From an uncultured Oscillospiraceae bacterium (lineage in GTDB: Bacteria; Bacillota; Clostridia; Oscillospirales; Ruminococcaceae): DNA of 42,904 nucleotides. Both the position numbers and the translations under genes were made by a program. How positions within the stretch are numbered: position 1 is the stretch's first letter; the number at the start of each line of letters is the position of its first letter. Shown piece by piece: positions 33,705-41,935 of the stretch. The stretch spans positions 1-42,904 of the forward strand of contig CAJTMU010000016.1 in assembly GCA_910577365.1 (NCBI GenBank), written 5' to 3'. A model generated the notes under the pieces. It saw only the letters and a list, made by a program, of their open reading frames with translations. It was not told the DNA's origin and made no database searches.

Positions 33705-34775
33705 ATGAACAGGATTGAACAACTTTCACAATGGCTGGAGGACGAGCGCTGCGGCGCTCTTATAACTTCAGAGGTGAGCCGCCGCTATCTCAGCGAATAC
33801 GCTTCCACCGACGGCATATTGCTGATAACGAAGGAGGAAAGCTATTTCCTGATTGATGCGCGGTATTTCGACCACGCTAAGCAGCAAGCTAAAAACTGCA
33901 CAGTGATACTGCTCACCGATACAGGAAAGCAGCTTCTTGAACTGCTTATTAAGCACGGCATAAAGCGGCTTCATATCGAATCGGACACGCTGACGGTAAG
34001 AGAGCTTGAGCATTACCGTGAAATACTGCACTATTCCGAGCTGGACAGCGGAAACGAGCTTTCTGATAAGCTTCGCGAAATGCGAATAATTAAAAGCGCG
34101 GAGGAGATAGCCCTTATTACAAAGGCGCAGCGTATTGCCGAAAAAGCTTTTGAGCGCCTTCTGGGAACAATACGCGCGGGCATGACCGAAAAGCAGGTCA
34201 GCGCGCTGCTGGAATATTATATAATGGACAGCGGAGCGGACGGGATATCCTTTGATACCATTGCCGCTTCGGGAATAAATTCCTCGGTTCCTCATGCCGT
34301 TCCCACGGATAAGGAGCTTAAGGAGGGCGAGTTCCTGACGCTGGATTTCGGAGCGCTCTACGACGGTTATCACTCCGACATGACAAGGACACTTGCTGTG
34401 GGCAGCGTTTCCGAGCAGATGGAAGAGGTCTACAATGCGGTTTACAGCGCTAATATCGACGCTATGCAGGCAGTGCGTGCGGGCGTGGGCTGCAAGGTGG
34501 CGGACAGCGTTGCGCGCAGCACTCTCAACGCTTGGAACGGGCTGGATAAATATTTTAACCACGGTCTTGGTCATGGCGTAGGGCTTGAGATACATGAGGA
34601 ACCCCGTTTGTCCCAAAGTAGCGGAACAATGCTGCGCACAGGCATGGTAGTGACGATAGAACCCGGGGCTTACATCAGCGGAAAGTACGGTGTTCGTATT
34701 GAGGACATGGTTGTCGTTACAGAAAACGGCTGTGATAATCTGGCAAATGTCACTAAAAACCTTATTCATATATAA
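33705..34775 (+). CDS. Xaa-Pro aminopeptidase-like M24 peptidase
   Basis: 356 residues. The N-terminal creatinase-like domain (1 to about 125) is followed by the pita-bread catalytic domain. Metal ligands are visible: Asp in LTLDFGALYDG, Asp in HSDMTRT, His in HGLGHGVGLEIHE, Glu in IEPGAY and Glu in RIEDMV. These cleave N-terminal residues before proline. The gene sits immediately upstream of efp, its usual place in Firmicutes. A weak hairpin and a T-rich run follow the stop, and efp has its own promoter. Confidence 0.95.
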   Translation: MNRIEQLSQWLEDERCGALITSEVSRRYLSEYASTDGILLITKEESYFLIDARYFDHAKQQAKNCTVILLTDTGKQLLELLIKHGIKRLHIESDTLTVRELEHYREILHYSELDSGNELSDKLREMRIIKSAEEIALITKAQRIAEKAFERLLGTIRAGMTEKQVSALLEYYIMDSGADGISFDTIAASGINSSVPHAVPTDKELKEGEFLTLDFGALYDGYHSDMTRTLAVGSVSEQMEEVYNAVYSANIDAMQAVRAGVGCKVADSVARSTLNAWNGLDKYFNHGLGHGVGLEIHEEPRLSQSSGTMLRTGMVVTIEPGAYISGKYGVRIEDMVVVTENGCDNLANVTKNLIHI

Positions 34776-34822
34776 GATATGTGAACGATTTGGTTTTTTT
34801 TAGGTTTTTTTATAAAAAGGTC

Positions 34823-34851
34823 TTGAAAAAATCCGCGATATAGGTTAAAAT
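34823..34851 (+). promoter_or_regulatory. Sigma-A promoter of efp
   Basis: TTGAAA at 34823-34828, 17-base spacer, TAAAAT at 34846-34851, 85 bases before the efp start. Confidence 0.7.
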
Positions 34852-34935
34852 ATAAAAGTATGGTGTCGGATTTTTATGCGCGGTCAATGGCGCGGTTCGG
34901 CTTATGACAGGAAAATTTAAATTGGAGGCATATTT

Positions 34936-35496
34936 ATGATAACAGCAGGAGATTTCAGAAACGGCGTAACCTTTGAGGAGGACGGCAACGTAATGCAGAT
35001 CATCGAGTTCCAGCACGTTAAGCCCGGCAAAGGCGCAGCGTTTGTAAGAACTAAGGTAAGAAACGTAATTACCGGCTCGGTGGTTGAAAAGACTTATAAT
35101 CCGTCCGCTAAATTTCCCACCGCTTTTGTGGAAAGAAAAGATATGGAGTATACTTACAGCGACGGTGAGCTGTACCACTTTATGGATCCTGAGAGCTATG
35201 AGGACGTTCCCGTAAACGCTTCCGACCTCGGTGATAATTTCAAGTTTGTAAAAGAGAACATGATCTGCAAGGTACTGTCCTACAAGGGCAAGGTTTTCGG
35301 CGTGGAGCCTCCCAACTTTGTAGAGCTTCAAATAACTCAGACAGACCCGGGCTTTGCAGGAAATACTGCCACAAACGCGACCAAGCCCGCGACTCTTGAA
35401 ACAGGCGCGGAGATTCGCGTGCCTCTGTTCATCAACGAGGGCGAGGTTATCCGTATCGACACAAGAACCGGCGAGTATATGGAGCGCGTAAAGTGA
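34936..35496 (+). CDS. efp: Elongation factor P
   Basis: 186 residues; rescues ribosomes stalled at polyproline. It opens MITAGDFRNGVTFEEDGNVMQ, with the tip loop PGKGAAF and the modifiable Lys32. The three beta-barrel domains are complete, and the end GEVIRIDTRTGEYMERV is standard. SD TTGGAGG precedes the ATG. Confidence 0.97.
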   Translation: MITAGDFRNGVTFEEDGNVMQIIEFQHVKPGKGAAFVRTKVRNVITGSVVEKTYNPSAKFPTAFVERKDMEYTYSDGELYHFMDPESYEDVPVNASDLGDNFKFVKENMICKVLSYKGKVFGVEPPNFVELQITQTDPGFAGNTATNATKPATLETGAEIRVPLFINEGEVIRIDTRTGEYMERVK

Positions 35497-35532
35497 TTTG
35501 TGCCGCATAGGGCAGAAAGGAAGTATAACGTT

Positions 35533-35946
35533 ATGACTATCGGCGAAAAGGTATCTTATATAAAAGGTCTTGCGGAGGGTCTTAAGGTAGATGACTCCAC
35601 AAACGAGGGAAAAATTCTCGGTGCTATCCTTGATGTTCTCGGGGATATTTCGGAGGAGCTGGACAATGTTGATGAACGCTTCGCTGAAATTGACGAGGAA
35701 CTGGATGACGTTGCGGAGGTAATGACGGATATCGAGGAGAGCGTTGCTGACCTTGAAGACGAGGTTTTTGACTACGAAGACGAGGACTGCGAGGACGATT
35801 TCGACGAGCTTGACGAGATGTACGAAACCACCTGTCCCAATTGTGAAAACACTATTCGTTTTGATTATGAGCAGGCTGCTCTCGGCGGCATGGATTGTCC
35901 CAACTGCGGTCAGCATCTTGAATTTGAGCTTGAGGATTACGAATAG
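35533..35946 (+). CDS. CD1247-type acidic protein with a zinc ribbon
   Basis: 137 residues. The N-terminal part MTIGEKVSYIKGLAEGLKVD is the conserved domain of this clostridial family. The middle is an acidic coiled coil (about 40-95). The C-terminus is a zinc ribbon with C101-x2-C104 and C122-x2-C125. SD AAAGGAAG precedes ATG 35533; the frame is open from 35500 but lacks a site. It commonly follows efp in Clostridia. Function unknown; a regulatory or ribosome-linked role would be speculation. Confidence 0.85.
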   Translation: MTIGEKVSYIKGLAEGLKVDDSTNEGKILGAILDVLGDISEELDNVDERFAEIDEELDDVAEVMTDIEESVADLEDEVFDYEDEDCEDDFDELDEMYETTCPNCENTIRFDYEQAALGGMDCPNCGQHLEFELEDYE

Positions 35947-35950
35947 CAAT

Positions 35951-36025
35951 TAAAAATGTTAACGGACAATAAACGGCTGCGATATGCTTATGGTGATATC
36001 GAACGTTTATTGTCCATTAGTTATC
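35951..36025. mobile_element. Small palindromic element upstream of hisC
   Basis: GGACAATAAACG (35964-35975) is exactly complementary to 36004-36015, with further partial pairing outside. The right arm shares CGTTTATTGTC with the element upstream of topA. It ends about 15-25 bases before the hisC start. No coding capacity. Confidence 0.5.
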
Positions 36026-36039
36026 GGGGGAAACATTTA

Positions 36040-37092
36040 ATGAGCTGGAAGGACAATCTGATAAAAATACAGCCCTATACGGCGGGTGAGCAGCCGGACA
36101 AAACAGATTTTATAAAGCTGAACGCGAATGAAAATCCTTATCCGCCTTCGCCAAAGGTAATAAGGGCAATTCGTGAGTTTAACGGGGAGAACCTGAAAAA
36201 GTATCCAAGCGCTGACGCGGTGCCGTTAAGAAACGCGCTTGCTAAGCGCTTCGGTCTGGAATGCGAAAACGTGTTTGCGGGGAACGGCTCGGACGACGTT
36301 CTTGCGCTGTGCTTTCGCGCCTTTTTTAACTCCGAAAGACCAATAATCTACCCTGACATAACCTACTCCTTTTATCTGGTGTGGTGCGAGATGCTTAAAA
36401 TACCCTATGAAACGATACCCGTAGACGATAATTTCAATATCCGCGCCGAGGATTATCGCCGACCGAACGGGGGCGTGGTTATCGCCAATCCAAACGCGCC
36501 TACTTCTATCGGCAGGGGACTTGATTTTATTCGGGAGATCCTCAGTTGCAACCGCGAAAGCATTGTCATTGTGGACGAGGCTTATGTGGATTTCGGCGGG
36601 ACAAGCGCGCTGCCGCTTCTTAAGGAATATGAGAATCTGGTAATAACACAGACTTTTTCAAAGAGTCGCTCGATGGCAGGAATGAGGATAGGATACGCTC
36701 TGGGAAACAGTGAGATAATATCCACGCTTTTTGCTGCAAAAGACAGCTATAATTCTTACCCAATGGACAGCGTAGCGATAGCGGCGGGAATAGCTTCGGT
36801 GGAGGACGAGGACTACTTCAACAGAATGATTTCGCGGGTAGTATCGTCGCGGGAAAGGCTTACCGCAGGACTTCGCGCATTGGGATTCAATTTGCCCGAC
36901 AGCTCAGCTAATTTTGTGTTTGCCGAGCATTCCAATCACGCGGCAAAGGATATTTGCGAGTATCTTAAAGCGAAGGATATCTATGTGCGGTATTTCTCAA
37001 AACCGAGGATAGATAACCGTCTGCGTATTACTGTGGGAACGGACGGGGAGATAGATAAGCTGCTGGATGCATTGTCCGATTATTTGAAATAA
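36040..37092 (+). CDS. hisC: Histidinol-phosphate aminotransferase
   Basis: PLP enzyme of histidine synthesis, 350 residues. It includes KLNANENPYPPSP, GNGSDDVL, NPNAPTS, VDEAYVDFGG and the cofactor lysine Lys208 in TFSKSRSMAGMRIGY. RITVGTDGE near the end holds the substrate-binding Arg. ATG 36040 has CGGGGGAAA upstream; an open extension through the palindrome (to 35956) is rejected. No other his genes are near, so HisC could also serve aromatic amino acids, as in Bacillus. Confidence 0.95.
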   Translation: MSWKDNLIKIQPYTAGEQPDKTDFIKLNANENPYPPSPKVIRAIREFNGENLKKYPSADAVPLRNALAKRFGLECENVFAGNGSDDVLALCFRAFFNSERPIIYPDITYSFYLVWCEMLKIPYETIPVDDNFNIRAEDYRRPNGGVVIANPNAPTSIGRGLDFIREILSCNRESIVIVDEAYVDFGGTSALPLLKEYENLVITQTFSKSRSMAGMRIGYALGNSEIISTLFAAKDSYNSYPMDSVAIAAGIASVEDEDYFNRMISRVVSSRERLTAGLRALGFNLPDSSANFVFAEHSNHAAKDICEYLKAKDIYVRYFSKPRIDNRLRITVGTDGEIDKLLDALSDYLK

Positions 37093-37153
37093 TTTATTTC
37101 TATATGCTTGCTTTTTACTTTGATGATTGGAATTTGGATAACAAACTATAAAT

Positions 37154-37182
37154 ATATCCGCACCCGCAAGAGGGGGATATTT
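37154..37182 (+). terminator. Possible terminator after hisC
   Basis: ATATCC (37154-37159), a 3-base bulge, CCC (37163-37165), loop GCAAGA, then GGG and GGATAT (37172-37180). Only TT follows, so it is a weak candidate. Confidence 0.4.
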
Positions 37183-37216
37183 GCTTACAGTAACTTAAGT
37201 TGCTCAAAAAAAGCTA

Positions 37217-37248
37217 TTGACAAAGCATGTAAATTGAGTTAATATAAT
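37217..37248 (+). promoter_or_regulatory. Possible promoter of the lipoprotein gene
   Basis: TTGACA at 37217-37222 and TATAAT at 37243-37248 with a long 20-base spacer. TTAATA at 37239-37244 gives a 16-base spacer with a weaker -10. Confidence 0.5.
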
Positions 37249-37295
37249 AAATATAATCATTTGGCAGGCATCGTTCTTTAAATTGAGGTGTTGTT

Positions 37296-38378
37296 ATGTT
37301 TGTAAAAAAATTACTACTTGCTGCATTTATTTGCTTAGCCGCACTGTCACTAAGTTCCTGTGCGGGTGACGGATCTACTTCGGAGGATTTCTACGACAAC
37401 CGCGGGATTTACGACAGCACATATGAAGCGGAAGACCATGTAATCACGGTCAGCGCACCCGCCGACATTGATCTGCCATTTTCCGCCGAGGTCACATATC
37501 CCTATAAGCCCTTTGAGGGTAAGAATATTTCTTGCATAAATATCCATTGCAAATACGATTTGTACGACCCAGTGGAGATTTCGGCTGAGGATACGGAGAT
37601 ACTCACGGAGATGCTCGGGCGGGTGGAGCTTGTCGGGGAGAAAATGGACACCCGAAAACTGAAACCGTACAGCGGAAAGTCACCCGCAAGCTTTACGATA
37701 TTTTTTGAGGACGGGGAAATAATGAGTTTTTCCGCTGAAAGTGATATCGGTTACCCTGATGGGACAGACGGCGGGGCATACATAATAGACGGTGATTATT
37801 ACGCCGTTGATAAGCAGACGGTCTGTGAGATAACAGATTTCTATCATGACGTCCTGCTCGATAAATATATACCGGAATATCGTGTGTCTTATTCGCCCGA
37901 CACGCGCGATTTAGAAAGCTCAGAAAGCCAAGAGCCTGACGATGGCACCGATGACGCTTTTATGCCGTTTGCCAAAACAGGAGCGTCGGAATATGTATAT
38001 ATTGAGATTCTTCCTTCGGGACTGGAGGCCGCTTTGGTTGAACCTGCGCGGTTATCCGACGAGGAGGCGGAGAGGGTATTTGAACTTATGCGACAGATAC
38101 GTATCGATACGCCTCCGTTGAACGAACATACATGGTGGGGAAGTCCCGACGGTGGATACGGGCCTGAATTTCTGGTAAGCCATCATTTTAATGCACAAGG
38201 GGATTATATAAACACGATCCCGGTTATTCTTGGCGGAAGCGTGGTAGAAATTTACTCAATACAATTTCTGACAGACGAAAAGATTGTTTCGGAGCTGTGT
38301 GAACTTCATGATGAACTATTCCGCAAATATTATCCCGATATCGCCGCAAAATGGGACGCTATCGAAAATCAATCTTAA
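37296..38378 (+). CDS. Lipoprotein of unknown function
   Basis: 360 residues. The signal peptide has the lipobox LSSC (lipidated Cys22), so it is anchored outside the membrane. The mature part is acidic, rich in Asp/Glu/Tyr. The phrases FEDGEIMSFSAESDIGYPDGT and GGAYIIDGDYYAVDKQT suggest a beta-rich domain, followed by a linker (about 205-225) and a second domain. No catalytic motif is recognised. TTG-rich leader with GAGGTG before the ATG. It stands alone between its own promoter and the MITE. Confidence 0.8.
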   Translation: MFVKKLLLAAFICLAALSLSSCAGDGSTSEDFYDNRGIYDSTYEAEDHVITVSAPADIDLPFSAEVTYPYKPFEGKNISCINIHCKYDLYDPVEISAEDTEILTEMLGRVELVGEKMDTRKLKPYSGKSPASFTIFFEDGEIMSFSAESDIGYPDGTDGGAYIIDGDYYAVDKQTVCEITDFYHDVLLDKYIPEYRVSYSPDTRDLESSESQEPDDGTDDAFMPFAKTGASEYVYIEILPSGLEAALVEPARLSDEEAERVFELMRQIRIDTPPLNEHTWWGSPDGGYGPEFLVSHHFNAQGDYINTIPVILGGSVVEIYSIQFLTDEKIVSELCELHDELFRKYYPDIAAKWDAIENQS

Positions 38379-38384
38379 AGTCAC

Positions 38385-38549
38385 TAGGGTATGTTGACAC
38401 TACTGCTCAACGCCCGTCTTACAGCCATATTTTCCGTGTTTCTGCGTTAATTTTTCGTGACATATGCCAGTATGCCTGCGAAAAATCGCCTTGAAACGCG
38501 AAAAATCTGACTACAATCCAAACATTTCTGGTAGTTTCAACAAGCCCTA
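38385..38549. mobile_element. MITE-like element with 19-bp terminal inverted repeats
   Basis: 38386-38403 reads AGGGTATGTTGACACTAC. The reverse complement of 38531-38548 reads AGGGCTTGTTGAAACTAC: 15 of 18 match. A flanking T (38385) and A (38549) extend this to 16 of 19 and would fit TA target use, as in IS630/Tc1-type elements. The interior holds ATTTTTCG/CGAAAAAT and no ORF. The left end lies six bases after the lipoprotein stop. The transposase family is inferred, not shown. Confidence 0.7.
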
Positions 38550-38553
38550 ATAT

Positions 38554-38583
38554 ATCCCCCGCCAAGCAAGCGGGGGATTGTTT
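38554..38583 (+). terminator. Terminator-like hairpin after the MITE
   Basis: ATCCCCCGC (38554-38562) pairs perfectly with GCGGGGGAT (38570-38578) around CAAGCAA, then TGTTTG. Probably the terminator of the lipoprotein gene, displaced by the MITE. Confidence 0.6.
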
Positions 38584-38677
38584 GTGCAAAATCAATAAAA
38601 TGATTTGACTAAAGGCTTTGGAATAATATTACTATCAACAAAATTAAATATATGACGGAAAAAATATGAAAAAACTC

Positions 38678-38706
38678 TTGACTTTGGGAGTAAAATATAG
38701 TATCAT
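38678..38706 (+). promoter_or_regulatory. Promoter of the feo operon
   Basis: TTGACT at 38678-38683, 17-base spacer, TATCAT at 38701-38706. It overlaps the region just before two palindromes. Confidence 0.7.
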
Positions 38707-38713
38707 ATATATG

Positions 38714-38729
38714 GTTAGCAAGGGCTAAC
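38714..38729. promoter_or_regulatory. Operator copy 1, GTTAG-N6-CTAAC
   Basis: GTTAG (38714-38718), six bases, CTAAC (38725-38729). The full arms are GGTTAGC/GCTAACC. It lies just downstream of the -10 box and resembles half-sites of DtxR/IdeR-family metalloregulators (GGTTAG...CTAACC). The regulator itself is not in the window. Confidence 0.7.
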
Positions 38730-38747
38730 CTAAATCAAGCACAATGC

Positions 38748-38763
38748 GTTAGACAAAGCTAAC
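38748..38763. promoter_or_regulatory. Operator copy 2, GTTAG-N6-CTAAC
   Basis: GTTAG (38748-38752), ACAAAG, CTAAC (38759-38763). Its centre is 34 bases from copy 1, about three helical turns, so proteins on the two would face the same side. Confidence 0.65.
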
Positions 38764-38884
38764 TTACATGCGGCGCCGAATGCTTTATAAAATGAAAAAT
38801 AAAAAGCTGAACATTTTGAGTGCAGTGTCAGCGCAGTGCGGAGAAAAGTGTTACATAAAAAATTTTTAAAATAGGAGGGGTAGT

Positions 38885-39097
38885 ATGATGCCGCTTACAA
38901 TGGCTGATTCGGGTGAAGAGCTGATGATAAGGAAGGTGGGAGGAAACCCCGATACACGGAAGTTTCTTGAAAGCCTGGGCTTTGTTACAGGCGGAACGGT
39001 GACGGTTATTAATGAGATAGGCGGGAATGTTATTGTGAATGTTAAGGAGTCTCGTGTGGCTGTTTCAAAGGAAATGGCAATGAAAATCATGGTATAG
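38885..39097 (+). CDS. feoA: FeoA-domain protein (first copy)
   Basis: 70 residues with the SH3-like FeoA fold: MIRKVGGNPDTRKFLESLGFVTGGTVTVINEIGGNVIVNVKESRVAVSKEMAMKIMV. FeoA is a small cytoplasmic protein that binds FeoB and is needed for Fe(II) uptake. SD AGGAGG is six bases before ATG 38885. It is the first gene of the feo operon. Confidence 0.92.
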   Translation: MMPLTMADSGEELMIRKVGGNPDTRKFLESLGFVTGGTVTVINEIGGNVIVNVKESRVAVSKEMAMKIMV

Positions 39098-39132
39098 TAT
39101 TAAGATTAATTAGATATATGGAGGTTTGTTTT

Positions 39133-39351
39133 ATGGCAACATTGAAAGATGCTAAGATTGGGCAGACCGTAACGGTCAGGAAGCTGACGGGTGAGGGTGC
39201 GGTAAAGCGCAGGATAATGGATATGGGAATAACTAAGGGTACGGAAATTTATATACGAAAGGTAGCGCCGTTGGGCGATCCGATAGAGATCACCGTGCGC
39301 GGATATGAGCTTTCGCTGCGCAAGGCTGATGCAGGAATGGTGGAGATATGA
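39133..39351 (+). CDS. feoA: FeoA-domain protein (second copy)
   Basis: 72 residues, FeoA fold: ATLKDAKIGQTVTVRKLTGEGAVKRRIMDMGITKGTEIYIRKVAPLGDPIEITVRGYELSLRKADAGMVEI. It is closer to the classical FeoA consensus than the first copy. ATG 39133 has GGAGG eight bases upstream; an earlier ATG at 39118 lacks a site. Two feoA genes before feoB are common in Clostridia. Confidence 0.94.
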   Translation: MATLKDAKIGQTVTVRKLTGEGAVKRRIMDMGITKGTEIYIRKVAPLGDPIEITVRGYELSLRKADAGMVEI

Positions 39352-39432
39352 CCTTGATAAAGCGATAATGCAATGGCGCGGCTTTTTGGAGGCGTGTACG
39401 ACGTATTGTTTGCATAAACAATATGTCATTCA

Positions 39433-39448
39433 GTTAGAATAAACTAAC
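39433..39448. promoter_or_regulatory. Operator copy 3, GTTAG-N6-CTAAC, before feoB
   Basis: GTTAG (39433-39437), AATAAA, CTAAC (39444-39448), 25 bases before the feoB start. Identical architecture to the two copies near the operon promoter. No strong promoter hexamers are seen between feoA and feoB. Confidence 0.65.
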
Positions 39449-39472
39449 CAAATGAAAGAAAGGTGAAATAAA

Positions 39473-41875
39473 ATGGACATCAGAATCGCTTTAGCGGGTA
39501 ATCCGAACTGCGGAAAAACAACGCTGTTCAATGCTTTGACGGGTTCAAATCAGTTTGTGGGCAACTGGCCGGGTGTAACGGTGGAAAAGAAGGAGGGCAG
39601 GTTCAAGGCGGATAAAGACGTTATTATTACGGATCTGCCCGGCATCTATTCGCTTTCGCCCTATACTCTTGAAGAAGTTGTTGCGAGAAACTACTTAATC
39701 GGAGAGCGTCCCGACGCTATCCTTAACATAATAGACGGGACCAATCTGGAAAGAAATCTTTATCTTACGACACAGCTTGTGGAGCTGGGTATTCCCGTAG
39801 TAGTGGCAATAAATATGATGGATGTTGTGAAAAGGAACGGGGATAAGATCAATACAGAACAGCTTGCAAAGGCGCTCGGATGCGTGGTCTGCGAGATTTC
39901 CGCGCTTAAGAGCGAGGGCATAATCGATGCGGCAAACAAAGCGGTAGAAGCGGCGAGATTAGGCGATAAAACCGTACCGCACCACAGCTTTTGCGGCTGC
40001 GTTGAACACGCGGTGGCTCATATTGAGGAAGCGGCGCTGCACGATCTTCCCGAGGAGCAGCAGAGATGGTACGCCATTAAGGTGTTTGAGCGGGATGAAA
40101 AAGTTTTGGAAATGCTGAATCTGCCAGAAGATAAGCTGGAGCATATAGAGCAGGATATCGCGGCGGCAGAGAGGGAGATGGATGACGATTCTGAGAGCAT
40201 AATAACCAACGAGCGCTATCTGTACATAGGAACAATTATTAAGGATTGCCTGAAAAAGAAAAACAGGGGCGGCATGACAGTATCGGACAAGATAGACAGG
40301 GTTGTTACAAACCGCTGGGCGGCATTGCCGATTTTCGCTGCAATAATGTTTGTTGTGTATTTTGTATCGATAACCACCATAGGCGGTGTTCTTACAGACT
40401 GGACAAATGATGGTCTTTTTGGTGACGGTTGGCATCTGTTTGGGATAGGCACATCGGAATATGAGGACGCGTGCGCTGATTACGCAAAACAAAACATATG
40501 GACGCAAAGCGTTATTTCAGAGCTTCAAAACGCCGCCGACGCGGGGGCGATAGGCGCTGAGGATATTCTCGGTGCTGCTGCGTCAGGCGACTACGCGGGT
40601 TTTGAGGATGCTTACGGTTCTTACGGAGCTTCTGTCGCTGAAGCGGGATTTGATATTTCCGATTTGGTAGATGAGCCTATGGAGCGGCTTGGCGAAGAGA
40701 TAGACACTTCCCAATATGGCATATGGGTACCGGGTATTCCCGTGCTGATTGAGGGCTGGCTGGATTCGGTTAACTGCATTGAATGGCTTAAGAGTCTAAT
40801 TTTGGACGGAATAGTCGGCGGAGTGGGTTCGGTGCTGGGATTTGTGCCGCAGATGCTGGTGCTGTTTGTATTTCTGGCTTTTCTGGAAAGCTGCGGATAT
40901 ATGGCGAGAATCGCCTTTGTTATGGACAGAATATTCCGCAAATTCGGTCTTTCGGGAAAGTCCTTTATACCTATGCTTATCGGAACAGGCTGCGGAGTCC
41001 CCGGGATTATGGCGTCGCGCACCATTGAAAATGAGCGTGACCGCCGCATGACTATCATGACAACCACATTTATTCCCTGCGGGGCAAAAATGCCTATAAT
41101 AGCGCTTATTGCTTCTGCTCTGTTCGGCGGGGCTTGGTGGGTAGCTCCGTCGGCTTACTTTATCGGTGTGGCGGCTATTATCATTTCAGGAATAATACTT
41201 AAAAAGACAAAGATGTTTGCGGGAGACCCCGCTCCGTTCGTTATGGAGCTTCCCGCTTACCATATGCCGACTGTAAGCAATGTGATGCGTTCAATGTGGG
41301 AGCGGGGCTGGTCATTTATTAAAAAGGCTGGCACTATCATTCTGCTGTCTTCAGTGCTTATCTGGGCTGGCTCGGTGTTCGGAAACGTTGGCGGAGGATT
41401 TGGTTTCAGCACGGATATGGAGCTTTCCGACAGTGTGCTTGGTATGATAGGAAACGCAATTTGTCTGATATTTGCTCCGCTTGGTTTCGGTGAGCCTGCG
41501 GCAGCGGTCGCTTCGATTATGGGGTTGTTGGCTAAGGAAGAAATCGTTGGAGTGTTCGGGGTTTTGGATTTTGTGGCAATGACAAAGCTTTCGGGTTATT
41601 CCTTCCTGGTGTTCAATCTGCTATGCGCACCCTGCTTTGCGGCTATCGGTGCTATCAGGCGTGAGATGAACTCGGCAAAATGGACTTGGTTTGCCATAAG
41701 CTATCAGTGTGGTTTCGCATATGCTGTATCACTTATGATATATCAGTTTGGTCTTCTGTTTACAGGCAGTGTGAACGTTGCGGGACTTATCGCGGCGCTT
41801 TTGGTACTGGGACTGATGTTATTTATGCTGTTCAAACGCAGCGGCGAAAGCAATAAGAGCATGAATAAGGCATAA
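39473..41875 (+). CDS. feoB: Ferrous iron transporter FeoB
   Basis: 800-residue Fe(II) transporter in the membrane. The N-terminal GTPase domain has G1 GNPNCGKT (9-16), G3 DLPG, G4 NMMD and the SALKSEG G5 region, followed by a helical GDI-like domain. The membrane part contains the gate motifs GFVPQMLVLFVFLAFLESCGYMARIAFVMDRI and GTGCGVPGIMASRTIENERDRRMTIMTT, with the conserved Cys. SD AAAGGTG precedes the ATG. The insertion between helices (about 310-430) is longer than in Escherichia coli FeoB. It forms an operon with two feoA genes and a Cys-rich partner. Confidence 0.97.
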   Translation: MDIRIALAGNPNCGKTTLFNALTGSNQFVGNWPGVTVEKKEGRFKADKDVIITDLPGIYSLSPYTLEEVVARNYLIGERPDAILNIIDGTNLERNLYLTTQLVELGIPVVVAINMMDVVKRNGDKINTEQLAKALGCVVCEISALKSEGIIDAANKAVEAARLGDKTVPHHSFCGCVEHAVAHIEEAALHDLPEEQQRWYAIKVFERDEKVLEMLNLPEDKLEHIEQDIAAAEREMDDDSESIITNERYLYIGTIIKDCLKKKNRGGMTVSDKIDRVVTNRWAALPIFAAIMFVVYFVSITTIGGVLTDWTNDGLFGDGWHLFGIGTSEYEDACADYAKQNIWTQSVISELQNAADAGAIGAEDILGAAASGDYAGFEDAYGSYGASVAEAGFDISDLVDEPMERLGEEIDTSQYGIWVPGIPVLIEGWLDSVNCIEWLKSLILDGIVGGVGSVLGFVPQMLVLFVFLAFLESCGYMARIAFVMDRIFRKFGLSGKSFIPMLIGTGCGVPGIMASRTIENERDRRMTIMTTTFIPCGAKMPIIALIASALFGGAWWVAPSAYFIGVAAIIISGIILKKTKMFAGDPAPFVMELPAYHMPTVSNVMRSMWERGWSFIKKAGTIILLSSVLIWAGSVFGNVGGGFGFSTDMELSDSVLGMIGNAICLIFAPLGFGEPAAAVASIMGLLAKEEIVGVFGVLDFVAMTKLSGYSFLVFNLLCAPCFAAIGAIRREMNSAKWTWFAISYQCGFAYAVSLMIYQFGLLFTGSVNVAGLIAALLVLGLMLFMLFKRSGESNKSMNKA

Positions 41876-41882
41876 GGCGAGC

Positions 41883-41912
41883 GCGGGCGGCTTTACGCGT
41901 AAAGCCGCCCGC
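41883..41912 (+). repeat. Perfect 30-bp palindrome after feoB
   Basis: The 15 bases 41883-41897 are exactly complementary to 41898-41912 with no spacer (GCGGGCGGCTTTACG is the left half). As RNA it forms a very stable hairpin. It is not followed by a T run. It lies between feoB and the small Cys-rich gene. Confidence 0.85.
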
Positions 41913-41935
41913 ACATAGGTTTTGGGGGATTTGGT

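Noticed and set aside
34810..35949. A 379-codon minus-strand frame opposite efp
   Set aside because: It covers efp and the CD1247-like gene completely, with no domain match and no ribosome site.
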